This document shows, piece after piece, positions 52,740 to 64,000 of a DNA stretch of 64,000 nucleotides; position 1 is the first letter of the stretch; each line of letters opens with the position of its first letter. The translations under genes and the position numbers were made by a program. The stretch lies in assembly GCA_014529385.2 (NCBI GenBank), contig CM043944.1:52697268-52761267 (forward strand), written 5' to 3'. This DNA comes from Adiantum capillus-veneris (taxonomy: Eukaryota; Streptophyta; Polypodiopsida; Polypodiales; Pteridaceae). Under the pieces are notes generated by a model. It saw nothing but the letters and a program-made list of their open reading frames with translations, was not told the DNA's origin and did no database searches.

Positions 52740-54960
52740 ACCGGTGGACCTGCAGACAAATCACCCACAGGGTCGCTATAAGGATCCACAACGGAGCCAT
52801 GCAGAGCACAGAGGGTATATCCATGCAGACACTTTGCAAAGCAATTTCTTCAATGCTCATTTCTTTAAATGCGATAATTTCACACACACTGTCAACTATT
52901 CACATACACAAGATTCGAAGAAATAGAACTCCAATTATTGATGCAAACCTAACAAGAAATTGGTTTATCAAAATGCAATAGGAGAAGTGCAATAACCTAT
53001 GTGTGTGCTCTCTCTCTCTCTCTCACTCACTCTCACGCGCACACACTCACGCACCCACACATGCGCACGTGCACGTGCACGCGCACACACACACACACTC
53101 TAACAATAACACTAACACTATTGAAAAAGTCTAAATGCTCAATTTGATTTGATAAGCTTCATTGAGAGCATACATACATTCAATTGCTGCAATAATTCCA
53201 ACACTAATTGTGCATTGATCAGCTACTAAGAGGTTAGTGGCTCAAGAGATGGACACACAGAACATGCCCACACGTATCAGATATTGGAAATGCAAAAGTG
53301 AGGGCTAATGGAGTGCAGGTGATAGGCAGATGTGAATGAGGATGTAATACTAGTGATGATTGATAAAGTGATAATCATCTTAGGGCTATGCCACAACTTG
53401 TTAGTTAGGGTAGCATTCATAAGAAAAAAGGGAACTATGTATGTATGGGAAAAAAAAAAGATGCACACAATTGTGCCTAACATCATATAGTACATAATGG
53501 TATGATTCAACATCTTTCGTGGACAAAGCATATGGAAATCACTTGGTGTACATGGGCTATCACATGATTGGTGGCACACATGGCAACCTTTGTGATAAGG
53601 GGAGTAGTGGCTCTTCAATCTAGCTCGGTTGTGCTTACGTACAAATTTCAACCTAGGCCATTACCTAACACGCTAGGTTTAGCTATGAAATGAGAAAAAG
53701 AAAGTGGTCACTTGGAAAACATTTCAAAACTTCCAACGCTCTTTATTCAACTTTGGAATTTTTTGTGGTGATTAAGAATATGTTGAGATTAAGTGATTTA
53801 CTAAGTTTGGCCATTAAAGCATCTAAGTTACCTGAGTGACTACCTAATTTATATATTAGATAGGTCATAGGGTAAAGGAGCTAGTTTAGAGATGTTTTGT
53901 AACAAAATGGTATTTTTGGGGGGATTTTGCAAATCTAATTATTTTTAATATTCAGACATTGCACCAGAATCCTCATAAAAAGGCAAATCAAATGATACCA
54001 AAATTGATATATATATATATATATATTTTTTTAAAAAAATTAATGCTCCATTTGAAAAAAAATCACTTTTTGAGGTTTTTTGAAGCATTAGAGACACTCA
54101 AGGCCCATTACTTAATGGTGCACTTTTTAGCAAATCGCAACATGTGTTGCATGAACACAGAAGCAAAATTCTAAGAATATTTCAAAATTCTTATCTTTAA
54201 ATTGCGGGTGGATATGTGTCTAACTTGGGGGTTAAAAGTTTTTGTCTCTAAACTAGCTCCTTTAGCTACGTAAAAATAGACTTGGCTTGTAGAAAACCAT
54301 ATCCATTTACAAGGAAAATGCATTTGAATTAATCACAAAATGCTACAAACAACCCTGGCATATCCTTTGCACAGGGTTCTCCAAAAGTAAATGGTGTTGC
54401 ACCTCTCCGGTTACTCCAAAAACTTGTAGCCAACATAAGCTTTTATTGGTACCTTAAGCCTTTGGTTACTTTTTGAGGCTTCTCTGAGGTGTGTGTGTGC
54501 AAATCACAATCCATTTTATCTCTCTTTTTGAAATGTGACTTTGAGGTCTTGTTTACATAATGCCAATGGATTTTTTTATCAAGGACTCTTTTTGTTTCTC
54601 ACTTTTTGACCTGTGACTTTGAGGTCTTGTTCACATTAAGACAAGGTCTCCTTTTGTCCTTTTAGGCAAGGTCTCCTTTTGTCCTTTTAGGCAAGGTCTT
54701 CCTTGTTTTCTTTTGCAAAAGTAAGTCAAGCGAGCCATGGAGGATGGGAACACTTGAAAATCTATTCTTTGCAGAGGTTATCACGGAAAACAAAGGTAAC
54801 AAGGTCACAATGGCCCACCATGGCATTTTTTTGTTGAAGGCACAATACTTAACAAGCCCCTTCAACATGGATATCGAGCTGGTAAAGCAAGATGGAGGTG
54901 GATCTAATGAAGAATAATAGATCATTGATGCTAGCAAGATGATCACTCATTATCAAAACT
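52740..54960. other. Gene-free AT-rich interval with simple repeats
   Basis: Includes (TC)n/(AC)n around 53008-53098, a (TA)n run at 54006-54027, and 2.5 copies of a 27-bp unit GGCAAGGTCTCCTTTTGTCC at about 54640-54705. No gene recognised. Confidence 0.5.
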
Positions 54961-55184
54961 CACAAGAATACCCTTCAACAATGTAAGGGATTACTACAAT
55001 TTTTCTTAGTCTTGCATAAGAAAACACTAGCTCAACCTCTTCAAAAAAGAGGATGATGGTTGGCAAAAGTTTCCATTATCAAATGTAAGCTCTTAAAATT
55101 CTTGGCACAAAGTCATGCTCAACATATAGAGGACCCACCTAACAATTTGGAAGCTCCTATTGATCTAGGAAACTTCTTTGAGGC

Positions 55185-57015
55185 TTGGGAGATGAGAGTC
55201 CAATGAGCATCAATACCTCAAAAATGTGTACTTCTAAGTCGATTATTGATGTGAATGCTTACACAAAGAGGACAAAGTCTCTCATCAAAGTGAAGTGGTG
55301 GAAGACATCAGGAAGGAAAATTCAAAGGAAGTGTCTCCAGAGGTTGAGGAATTTATCCCACTCTCTCAATAATGGAGGGACTAATTATCCAGTCTCGAAA
55401 TGTGAAGGACATCATATCGGAAAAAAAGAGCACTCTTTTTTGGGAAGAGGTAAGAAACTCTATTACAAATTTCTAGGTGATCTAGGAGCATCACTTGCAT
55501 GCCGCTAGCCACAAAAAAAAAGGTAGTAGGGAATAAGCTAGTGTTCTTTGGGGATCACTTGGTTTTAGTGATTGCTAACTATTATACATAGGGATATAGA
55601 AACACATGTGGTGCTATCTCATGCCTCAAGGAGAGTCCTAGGTGTGAGAATCAAGTGGGCAAATCAATATCTCACCACTATTAACATTTATAGCCCTTGT
55701 GATACCAAGGGAGGAGAGAAACTATGGATGGATCTAAGGGATATGCCTTTGGAAGAAGATTGGTAAATCATATGAAAATTTAGTATGTAGAGACTATAAA
55801 GTACAAGATGGGCTCTTCTAGCCTATTGACAGGTTTGAAGAAGACAAAATGGAAATCTCTCTAAGAGAAAAGGGCTTTGTCCGACTTATGGATGGTTGGT
55901 CCATGGAGCATCTCACATGTCTTAACATACAGTAGCCTCCAATACACCAACACAACCTCCTGTATAAACAGGTGCTACCTCTCACACTAGGTGGATTGGC
56001 TTCCACCATCAGTGGAGATGAGTGTAGGTACCGCTCAGACTATTTCCCCCTAAAGTTAAAATTGGCAAGGGCTAAGGAGGAACAATTCTTTCCGGAAGGG
56101 AAGAAGAAAAAACCTACGTTGAGGGAGAATCTTTTCAAAGATCCACTATTCAGGTCCTTTGCTAAGTTCGCTCTAAATAAGCTAAAGAGAGATGTGAAAG
56201 CAGTGGACCCTCGAGCTTGGCCCACACTAGGGCATAGCATCGAGAGCACAATAAAATGAGCACAACCTAGGATGAAGAAAGATCAAGATGCTAAAATTAA
56301 AATAATGAAAGAAGAAGTGAAAGAGATCTCAAAAAAAAAGCATGAATGCAATGCTTCAAAGGAGAAGCACAGGTGCTGGCTTAAGGCATAGGTGTGCTTG
56401 CAAATTTACAAGTCAAAGAGATTAAGAAGACTAGCTAGAGTGCCTGCCCTTAAGCTTGAGGCTGCCACTAAGCTCACTTTTCAGGTCAAAACAAGAAAGG
56501 ATGTAGCAGCAGCAATAATGAATGAGATGGGGAATATAGTACAAGACCATAGCAATATGGACAATTTAATGCTCTCGCCCATCTTAGCAAAATTATAAGT
56601 CAATCAAAAGACTTCTTGCAAGTGGTTTAAGATGCAATAGCAATGCTACTTAGCAATGTAAAGATAAATATAAAGAGCATTGTATTGCCAAGAGAAATGG
56701 AAGCCTTGAAAGGCCCATATTAGATAATGAATATTGGGTTGCTTTGAAGGCAACGGGGAAGGAGAAGTCCTCTGAGTGGGATGGACTAACTGTAGTATTT
56801 TTTGAAGATTTTTGGGAGGATCTTAAAGTCTCAATAGCTCAAATGGAAAACAAGGCTTTCCTAGATGGTCCAAAGTATGCTAGCATTAAAAAAAGGTTGA
56901 TCAAGCCTGTTTGCAAAATAGTTTTCTTCTCTGTCTTAAAAATTTGGTAGCCTATGTCAATGATGAAAGTAGGTTACAAGATTATTGCCCAAAGATCTAA
57001 GGCTTGCTCATATTC
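55185..57015 (+). pseudogene. L1-type LINE relic, endonuclease to start of RT
   Basis: Plus-strand text recalls an L1-type ORF2 in pieces. VVLSHASRRVLGVRIKW and LTTINIYSPCDTKGGEKLWMDLRDM (55572-55766) match the endonuclease. Then comes a decayed stretch with KGFVRLMDGWSMEHLTC-like text, SDYFPLKLKL (56030-56060; endonuclease end), a long basic linker (56259-56598), and RT beginnings WDGLTVVFFEDFWEDLK (56780-56830) and VGYKIIAQRSKA (56970). Stops are frequent. The motif wording differs from the minus-strand LINEs, so this is a different clade. It is truncated at 57017 by the next repeat. Confidence 0.6.
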
Positions 57016-57017
57016 TA

Positions 57018-57197
57018 GATTGTATCATAGTGCAAGAACTAGACACATACACACACATGACACTGTCACTACCCTTCAGGCAACGAGAATACACACACAT
57101 ACCGAATACTATTTTTTTGACTAAAGGAAATGCAATGCACTACGTTTCTCCCTCATTCTGAATAGCAAACACGCTTACATAATCTCAAAATATACAA
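57018..57197 (+). repeat. Left terminal repeat of a probable LTR element
   Basis: Begins TGTATCATAG and is 80-90 percent similar by eye to 61629-61804 in the same orientation (both include CACTACCCTTCAGGCAAC and ACGTTTCTCCCTCATTCT). Interrupts the L1-type LINE relic. The full LTR may extend to about 57430, but similarity to the right copy ends near 57197. Confidence 0.5.
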
Positions 57198-59755
57198 GTA
57201 CAAAACATTCTTGCTGCATACACAGTTATGTCCATGATTCATGAAAATGACTCCTCTATTTAAATTTAAACCTTACGCTATCTTTTCACATCTCCCCTTG
57301 TCCTAAGGTTTATTCAGGACCGCTATATCTCCCATTTACACCCAGCACACCTGATGGTTGATTTGCCAAAATTAGACTCGTTACCCAAAATCCTGATCAA
57401 GAACATCTCAATGCTAGTTGCTAGATAAAATGCAAAGCAAGGTGCCTAGGACTTAATCCAAGATATGCAAATAAAAATTATAGAGCCACTAACACCACCC
57501 AATTTTCCCAAAATATTACAAAGAATTCCCATTTTGTGCATCTCCTCACAATCAAGACTGAATTCCAATGCAAACTTCTACGGGTACATGCCCATATTCA
57601 GAAATCATCATATACAAACACATCCAATCCACTTCATACAAGATAAACTTGTAGAATAGATAATGGATAATTATACTGAATCTTCTTGAGAACAAATCCA
57701 GCTTCAAGAACATCTTCAACTCTGCAAATTCTCAAATTTTCATCAAAATTTTAGATTTTTGACTTTTTTTTATAATCTAATTTTTAACTTTCCTGACAAA
57801 TTAAAAAATATGTATAGCTCTACAAATCTATTAAATTAGCTATATATAACCTCTTCAACTAGTTAAATTTAATTCCAAGAGTAGCACAAAATCTAATTCA
57901 AATGGAAAAGACACTCCTTCTCCTGAATACGATGCATATGAGGTAAAGTAGAGTCAAAACAATTCCTGCTTTGAGACTCAATCACCTTCATTAGCAACCT
58001 TTGCAAATTTATCATAAGAAATATCCAAAACATAGCATCTTTCTTAGATCTAGTTGATTTTTACAAAACCAAAGCTACCAAAACCCTCTTTTCTTAATCT
58101 TTTAAAATCTAGTCCAAACAATAAGAAACATGAACTATTGAGTTTGGTGACTCATTATCTTGCATCCGCGGCATCAGATCTTAAACTTCTACAATCAAAA
58201 AAATTGAATTATCCACTTTAGGCATAGATATTTGATCTTCAAAGACTCCAACATGAGAAATATCTACAACTCCATACTTCAAGAGCATACTCATATAACT
58301 CATAAACATGTCTAAGGTCAGTTTCATCCTCCAATTAGCAACAAACATCACTTCAAACAAATCAACGTTTACATCAAAGTGAAGTAAAAGAGGTTCAATG
58401 TTGAAAATAAACTTTTCCACTATCACACAATGCTTCTTCAACATCTCCAACATTTGTGGACATGGATTAGCAACTTCAGATCCACTTGAAAAATCATCTT
58501 CTTCAAAAATTTGATTTTCCTATCGTTGTGGAGCTTCAAGTAGCAAACCAAAAGCTTGATTTGGTTTCCTCACAATTTGATTGAATTAAGGCCCACAAAA
58601 CAACAATTTATTTTCAGCTTCACAATATTTTGACAAAATATTGTGAAGCTGAAAATATTTATTTTCAACAATTTATTTTCAGCTTCACAATATTTTGACA
58701 AAAACAAATCACTTTGTACCGTTGCAAAAATATCAGGAATACCAAAAATCAATATTTCAAAACTCAAATTGCTGAAAATTTGCTTGTATCTTCTTCTTAA
58801 TCTGCACCCAAGAAACACTACATAGGGGAATAATGGGATGTGCCATCTTGTGAGTATCATGACATGATAGTACATAGAGTAGAAAACATAGAACTACAAT
58901 TACAAACTTTCCTTTCTGCTCTTTATGGTCTCAAGGACTAGATGACAAAATTGACTGAGCATATGCAAAAGCGTAAGTAGCCAATGACATAGCCTTTTGT
59001 AGACCCAAGGATGGTGGAACCATGTATAAAGATGTTCCCATACCTTCCTTTGATACCCAGTCAAGACCTAGAAACAACCATTCCCTCAAAGATATAAAAC
59101 CTCCTCAAATTAATGGTGAAGAAAAGGATATAAATAAAGATGCTATTTATACTTTCTTACAGAAATGGCAAGACCTACATAGGTTAAAGAACACTCCACT
59201 TGAGTCCGACCCCTTGAGTCTACTCTATCATTGGGGCCAAAAGCCTACAAATGTTGGTGAGTCTTAAGGAATCGAGAAAGATTCCAATCCATGGTCATAC
59301 TGATCATTGGGTGAAATAAAAAAACTTAGGTTAACCATCTTGTTTGGAACTATTAGATCAAGGAACCTCGCATCCAAAGAACTTTGAATCTGCACTCCTT
59401 CAACTTCAAATTATGCAAAACTCAGCTTTTGCTCCATTTGTACATCCTTAAAAATTCTCCTCATCAAAAGAAAGTAAGATCTTTGATCACATTATCCTCC
59501 TCAATTAGAATATTAAAAAAACTACATAAAAGTATCTCTTTGATATGTAGACTTCTCTCCTGATGTAAAATCCTTGTGTCAAAGAAACTTGATCTTCAAT
59601 TTGAGACAAATCAACAATTTTAGTATCATTCTATTTCTTTCTTCCTCCTTGCATTGCAACATGCAGAAAACTTCCAAATACAAATGACTTTTGGAAATCA
59701 TAGTAGTCAAAACAATACTTGAATATTCAACTTGATTTTTGTTTATCCCTGAAAG
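57198..59755. other. Interior of the probable non-autonomous element, left part
   Basis: AT-rich with no RT, integrase or gag motif. A minus-strand frame at 58453-58181 (MLEMLKKHCVIVEKFIFNIE) and a plus-strand frame at 59022-59267 are not recognised. Contains the palindrome at 58609-58657. Confidence 0.45.
58601..58703. repeat. Perfect 49-bp palindrome and 38-bp direct repeat
   Basis: Arms 58609-58632 and 58634-58657 are exact reverse complements around one base (58633). In addition 58601-58638 and 58666-58703 are identical direct repeats starting CAACAATTTATTTTCAGC. The three copies make a right-left-right arrangement able to form a hairpin. Confidence 0.92.
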
Positions 59756-60247
59756 TCAAGGAATCATCTTTTTTGAAGCATATTCATGATCAAAGCATGC
59801 ATTGGATGGGTTCCACTTATCCTTGAGGTGATAAGGTTGAAAATCTACCTCGTTAGGGTTAAAGCTTGATGTTGGTTCAGGGATTTGGATGGAATTTTGG
59901 TGGCTTCCTTGGCTCACACTCTCCTCTACTCCCTTCTTCTCAATCATCGACACTCCCATTGGGTAACTCCACTCCTCACCATCAAGATGAAGCCGAAATT
60001 CATCAATTATATCATCAATCGCTTTGAAGATACACACATATTCCTTCAATTTGAGATTCTCTAAACTTTTTTTTTGTCGTTGATTACTCATATCTTCCTG
60101 AATGTTTAGACTTTTTTGACTTTTCAGGTTTCCTTGACTTTTCTTCTTCTCAATCATCGACACTCCCATTGGGTAACTCCACTCCTCACCATCAAGATGA
60201 AGCCAAAATTCATCAATCTCTTTGAAGATACACACATATTCCTTCAA
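59756..60247 (-). CDS. Unrecognised frame with internal duplication
   Basis: A 163-codon minus-strand frame in which EYVCIFK, DEFWLHLDGEEWSYPMGVSMIEKK occurs twice (Trp changed to Arg in one copy), reflecting a DNA duplication (about 59933-60120 and 60143-60330). Charged, with a coiled-coil-like middle. No domain recognised. Probably part of the non-autonomous element. Confidence 0.35.
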   Translation of the reverse strand: MKEYVCIFKEIDEFWLHLDGEEWSYPMGVSMIEKKKSQGNLKSQKSLNIQEDMSNQRQKKSLENLKLKEYVCIFKAIDDIIDEFRLHLDGEEWSYPMGVSMIEKKGVEESVSQGSHQNSIQIPEPTSSFNPNEVDFQPYHLKDKWNPSNACFDHEYASKKMIP

Positions 60248-60330
60248 TTTGAGATTCTCTACACTTTTTTTGTCGTTGATTACTCATATCTTCCTGAATG
60301 TTTAGACTTTTTTGACTTTTCACGTTTCCT
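59933..60330. repeat. Tandem duplication of ~200 bp
   Basis: Both units carry TTCTTCTCAATCATCGACAC, CTTTGAAGATACACACATAT and GTCGTTGATTACTCATATC. They differ by small indels, so they are not recent. Confidence 0.75.
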
Positions 60331-61628
60331 TGACTTTTCAAGATTCCTTGATTTGTTGATTTTTCTTCAATTTTTTGCTGAATTTTGTGAGTATTCTATA
60401 GGAGACCTAATGTTGGTTTAGGGGCACTCAAGAATGGCTCCATATCTCAGTCATTGGAAACCAAGTAGGCACACTCTATTCATCATCATCACTACTACTC
60501 TCATCCCAATCAAAACCATCTTCATATTTATCTTCCAAATACACACATGTTTTTTTGCAAATGCATGATTCCCTTCTTAGTATAACAAGACTTCTGGCTT
60601 CTTACCTCATGCTTAGATAGATAATCTAATGCATCTTCAAGAAAACATTCCAAATCATCTAACTTCTCCTTTGCTACATGCAACTCTCCCTTGATGATGC
60701 TTTATGTCAATGCTTCAAAACTTACAAAGACTTTGTGAACAAATTATCCATACAAAAATATTTGCAAAAATCTCCCATAAGACAAACTTCAGCCACCCAA
60801 GAACAATCGCCCATGACATGGTCATGTTTCAAACAAACATCACACTTCTTGTTCTTCTTCTTCTTACCCTCAGCCCTCACATGCAATGCACCACATCAAA
60901 CAAAATCTATATGAGTGCTTAAAGTGGAGAGAATAGGATACAATACCTAGATCCACATCAAACCCAATATCCATCTGCTTACACATACTATAAGATTGCT
61001 AAAATCAAGAATTGATATGCAACATTTGAAGCTTGGCTCGCTTGTGATAAATTGAACTCCATAAGTCTCCAAAAATCTACCTCGCATCAATTGCTAAATA
61101 GCTTTCAAGTACACATTTTATTTGTAGCTGAATTTTTAGAAATCCAAACTGTCATGGTTTTGGCTTTGTTGGAAAAATGAATCCTCTCATAAGATTATTG
61201 TACTATCTTCTTCTTCTACAAATTCATCTTCAAATTTTGAATTTTAAACATGAAAGTCCTTCAACCGTCTTGTGCTAAAATGGGCCGGCGGTTTGTACAT
61301 TCCCCTCTTTTGGAGAATTGGGCACTCCCTTGAAACTTGCTTCTTTGCAAAGTGACTCTTTTCTCTGAGGAAATATTCCCTTGGAATCCTTCTCGTTTTA
61401 TCTTTTTTGGACATGCATACACTGATTCATCACACACATATCACAACAGTAACTACTCAACTTCACAAAAATAACTACCCGACTTCAAGATTTGTATATT
61501 GTTCTTTTTTTTCTGGTTCTTTCTTCGCTGCAATCGATATTTTCCCTCCCCTCAGAAATATTCCAAATCAACATTTTTCCTTCCTTCAGCTATATTTGAA
61601 ATCCGAAAGCAGAGGGATTTCCAAAGTG
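60331..61628. other. Interior of the probable non-autonomous element, right part
   Basis: AT-rich with no supported gene. The last bases before 61629 (GAAAGCAGAGGGA) are purine-rich and could be a polypurine tract, which would fit a plus-strand element. Confidence 0.4.
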
Positions 61629-61804
61629 TATCATAGCACAAGCGCTAGACACATACACACACATAAAACTATCACTACCCTTCAGGCAACCAAAATACAC
61701 ACACAAGCTGAATATTGTTTTTTTTACTACAAGAAATGCAATGCACCACGTTTCTCCCTCATTCTCAATATCAAACACGTTTACATACTCTCAGAATACA
61801 TAGA
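61629..61804 (+). repeat. Right terminal repeat of the probable LTR element
   Basis: Starts TGTATCATAGCAC after the purine-rich stretch and is homologous to 57018-57197. It is cut off near 61804-61817, where the next LTR begins. Confidence 0.5.
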
Positions 61805-62010
61805 AACACACACCAAATGTTAACCCTCATGCACATTCCTATGACCTACAACAGACGTCGTATTATTTATTTGATAAAGTCAGGTATCGTGCTTGTTGGT
61901 CCAATAGGAAAAGGGTAAGAGTGATCGTCGATGAGAGGCGCACTCTAACAGGAACATTCAAGGGTTAGTTGGCTAAGTATGGGTGCCCATGTGTGAATGG
62001 GGCGAGCTCA

Positions 62011-62018
62011 TATAAAAG
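62011..62018 (+). promoter_or_regulatory. TATA box of the right-edge LTR
   Basis: TATAAAAG in the sequence GAGCTCATATAAAAGTCACC, inside the LTR and about 420 bases upstream of the primer-binding site. It is the likely core promoter. Confidence 0.55.
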
Positions 62019-62108
62019 TCACCTAAACCTAAAAATCAGGTATTCTTTCATTTGTGCAGTTGAAGAGTGCTCTTGCTCCATCTCCATATTCTTCTTCTTC
62101 ATCTCCTT

Positions 62109-62124
62109 GTGTGTGTGTGTATGC

Positions 62125-62183
<59 letters not shown>
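62109..62183. repeat. (GT)n and (GA)n microsatellite in the LTR
   Basis: GT repeat (62109-62120) then GA repeat (62127-62183). It would lie in the transcribed leader of the element. Confidence 0.9.
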
Positions 62184-62189
<6 letters not shown>

Positions 62190-62430
62190 ATCGAGCATTG
62201 TGACGACGGCACGGCGGCGGTGAAGCGGCTGAGCGCGGTGCAGCGTCGGCTCCTTCTTCTTCGCGGCAAGGAATCCTCCACGAAGGCGAGCGTAGGGCGG
62301 TGAGTGACACACCCTTGCTCTCTTGAGATTGCTAGATTAGTCTAGTTGTGTGCTTGGAGCCATTTGTGGCTCGCACACATTATATCACTAAGTCCCTTGC
62401 ATTGACACGTGCAACAGACACACACATTTT

Positions 62431-62448
62431 TGGCGTCGTTGCCGGGGA
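62431..62448 (+). other. Primer-binding site (Athila-like type)
   Basis: TGGCGTCGTTGCCGGGGA, closely like the TGGCGCCGTTGCCGGGGA-type site of plant Athila elements. Sets orientation as plus. Confidence 0.85.
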
Positions 62449-63295
62449 ATGCCTTGCATTAAGCTTGATCAGCACTCTATGCTACTTTGTGGTGCATTTT
62501 GAATTGTAGGAAAGGTAGAGAAGGAAGGTGTGTGTATTGATAAGAAGTTTGTTTTGCTACTGTGTATTGTTTTGTTAAAGGTAGTGTGTTTTTGTTTGTT
62601 AATAAGGTGTTGAAAGGTATTGTGTTTTCTCTGTGATAAGGTGTTAGGATTAAGGTAGTAGATCCATAATTTTAGTTCCGTGTAAAGTACAGTAAGTAGT
62701 ATTGTTAGCTAATGAGTTACTGTAGTTGTGTGTTAGTGTGTAACAGTAGCTGTATTAGTTGTAAGTAGGTAGGTTAGGTCTGTGTGTGCTCGTGCGCACA
62801 GCGCGGCCGCGGTGACCTTATCCACACAAAAACAATTGAAGGTAGGAGCGGGATTGGGAATATCCCCTAGACCCAAGCCCAAGCCCACGCTCAGGCTCAT
62901 GCCTCAGTCCCCCTTTAAAATTACGCATTTTAGCCTCACGTGTAGGTAAAAATCGACCTTTTTGAGGACCAAGGGAGCTTCGGGTAACCAAACACCATGC
63001 TGTAAAGCACACCACAACCCCTTGAGCAATACGCTTGTTTCAAGATATCACACGCTCTAATCCACAAATTGATCATTAAAAACATCAAAAAATGAGTGAA
63101 AACGGACGCTTAGAAAAGTAAGCGGTTAACCTTCGAAGTTAATTCGCCGACGCTTGTAGGGTGCCAAAGACACATGCATATGCGCTTTTGTTGTGTGCTA
63201 AAGACCAAGCAACTAGAGAGAATTTCAACTTATGAAAGTTCTCAATATCCACCTACCTTAGGTTACGGGCCCTCGGTGGGGACCCAAGGTAGTAC
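62449..63295 (+). other. Untranslated leader of the right-edge element
   Basis: About 850 bases without an open frame on the sense strand, G/T-rich with many TGTGT and TAGTA words up to about 62790, then a GC-rich GCGCGGCCGCGG (62800-62811). Confidence 0.55.
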
Positions 63296-63946
63296 ATGAG
63301 ATTCTTAGATATAGGGAAGGCTAAACAACCAACCTTATCGCAAATGGAGACTCCCTCGGTAAGTCCAATAGATCCTCCATATGTGGTTTTGCCAGGGATC
63401 TCAGTGCAATCTGAGCCCACAAGTGATAGCTTTACCTTTCCAAGTCTAGCTCATCTTTCCCTTGATGACACCATGGCTACCATGCCTACCCCAATGATGG
63501 GCATGCCAAGAAACATGCCATGGACCTCATTTGTTAGTAAAGCACCGCTACATGGTAGCTCAATGCCTGCAACAGTACCTACAAGTGTGTACGAATCGTA
63601 TATACCTATAGGTCATCGTACTCATGTAGTCCCTACCCCTCCCATTGTTTCAACAACCTATGCTCCACAAACACAACACCCAAGCTCTTATTTCCATGGG
63701 ACCATACCGGCTAGCATTAGCATGTCACATCCGACATTTGCTATGCCTAGGGCCACACATATGAACTTTGGACCACCACATGGCACAACACCATACCAAA
63801 CATGGAACCCAAGGGCGTCCTACACGCCAAGCCCAATGCCAATACCTACTCCACATGTAGTCTCTAGAGCACCTCCACCCACCGTTTTTGCTCACTTAGG
63901 TGACTTAGAAACATTTTCTCAAGCTATCGGTCGATCTATTGCTTAG
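63296..63946 (+). CDS. Gag-like Pro/Thr/Met-rich protein of the right-edge element
   Basis: A 216-codon frame from ATG 63296 to TAG 63944-63946. Low-complexity, rich in Pro, Thr, Ser and Met (MPTPMMGMPRNMPWTSF, SPMPIPTPHVVSR), ending VFAHLGDLETFSQAIGRSIA. After the TAG the same frame stays open to the end of the window (NMRNTPDREPRSKAVQ). Position directly after the leader suggests the N-terminal part of gag; the capsid core would lie beyond 64000. No catalytic or zinc motif is present. Confidence 0.5.
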   Translation: MRFLDIGKAKQPTLSQMETPSVSPIDPPYVVLPGISVQSEPTSDSFTFPSLAHLSLDDTMATMPTPMMGMPRNMPWTSFVSKAPLHGSSMPATVPTSVYESYIPIGHRTHVVPTPPIVSTTYAPQTQHPSSYFHGTIPASISMSHPTFAMPRATHMNFGPPHGTTPYQTWNPRASYTPSPMPIPTPHVVSRAPPPTVFAHLGDLETFSQAIGRSIA

Positions 63947-64000
63947 AATATGCGTAACACGCCTGATAGAGAACCTAGAAGTAAGGCAGTACAAATAAGC

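Larger units (their letters stand above)
61818..62426 (+). repeat. 5' LTR of the right-edge gypsy element
   Basis: Ends ...GACACACACA four bases before the primer-binding site. Contains a TATA box (62011-62018) and, downstream of it, (GT)n (62109-62120) and (GA)n (62127-62183) followed by a GC-rich stretch. The left end is not confirmed by a second LTR. Confidence 0.55.
61818..64000 (+). mobile_element. Gypsy retrotransposon, 5' part, running off the right edge
   Basis: Plus-strand LTR (about 61818-62426), primer-binding site TGGCGTCGTTGCCGGGGA (62431-62448), leader (62449-63295) and a gag-like frame (63296 on). The primer-binding site is the type common in Athila-like plant gypsy elements. 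The left LTR limit is chosen at TGTTAACC and is uncertain. Pol lies outside the window. Confidence 0.7.

Noticed and set aside
54662-54946. Minus-strand frame of 94 codons in an AT-rich region
   Set aside because: Crosses short tandem repeats, has no domain, and no splice or promoter context supports it.
62800-62811. GCGCGGCCGCGG considered as a CpG-island promoter
   Set aside because: It is a 12-bp GC-rich word inside a retrotransposon leader, not an extended island.

Overview
The window reads as nuclear DNA of a repeat-rich land plant. It holds non-LTR retrotransposons (LINEs), Ty1/copia and Ty3/gypsy LTR elements, tRNA-derived SINEs and very long GA, CA and GT microsatellites. One genuine host gene is visible: the last seven exons (25708-27531, + strand) of a SAS-6-like centriolar cartwheel protein. 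Among land plants SAS-6 is kept by lineages with flagellate sperm (bryophytes, lycophytes, ferns, cycads, Ginkgo). That, with the huge TE load and long microsatellites, makes a fern or similar plant the best guess. This is an inference; no species marker is visible.

Layout. (1) 1-24.2 kb: a head-to-tail train of APE-type LINEs, almost all on the minus strand, with two tRNA-derived SINEs between them. The LINEs end in a conserved 3' hairpin followed by TTTCAT units and a (TC)n tract, and many junctions in the train lie at such tracts. Two insertions of one non-autonomous LTR family cut into the train: a solo LTR (4643-5898, target-site duplication ATGCC) and a two-LTR element (11044-15340, duplication CATCA, with primer-binding site and polypurine tract). 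The best-preserved LINE is 15.6-20.5 kb; its ORF1 and ORF2 lie in one frame, separated by a single TAG. (2) 24.3-25.5 kb: a roughly 0.4-kb direct duplication around a LINE endonuclease relic. (3) 25.7-27.5 kb: the SAS-6 exons; the exons for the N-terminal head domain are not recognisable upstream. (4) 28.5-29.1 kb: gypsy LTR fragment. (5) 30.2-34.4 kb: decayed copia element with a short 3' LTR. (6) 35-42 kb: microsatellites, a possible SINE and a copia gag relic beside an LTR. (7) 42.8-51.5 kb: gypsy element on the minus strand (gag, four zinc knuckles, protease, RT, RNase H, integrase); the integrase is split by a 1.9-kb block holding an LTR and a Pro/Ser-rich reading frame. (8) 52-57 kb: AT-rich DNA and an L1-type LINE relic. 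(9) 57.0-61.8 kb: probable non-autonomous LTR element with internal duplications and a perfect 49-bp palindrome. (10) 61.8-64 kb: start of a gypsy element on the plus strand (LTR with TATA box, primer-binding site, gag-like frame) that runs off the window.

No operon-like or defence-like system was found. The most informative observations are the SAS-6 gene, the SINE/LINE pair sharing a 3' end, the insertion of elements one behind another at LINE tails, and the two different ways the LINEs place ORF2 relative to ORF1.
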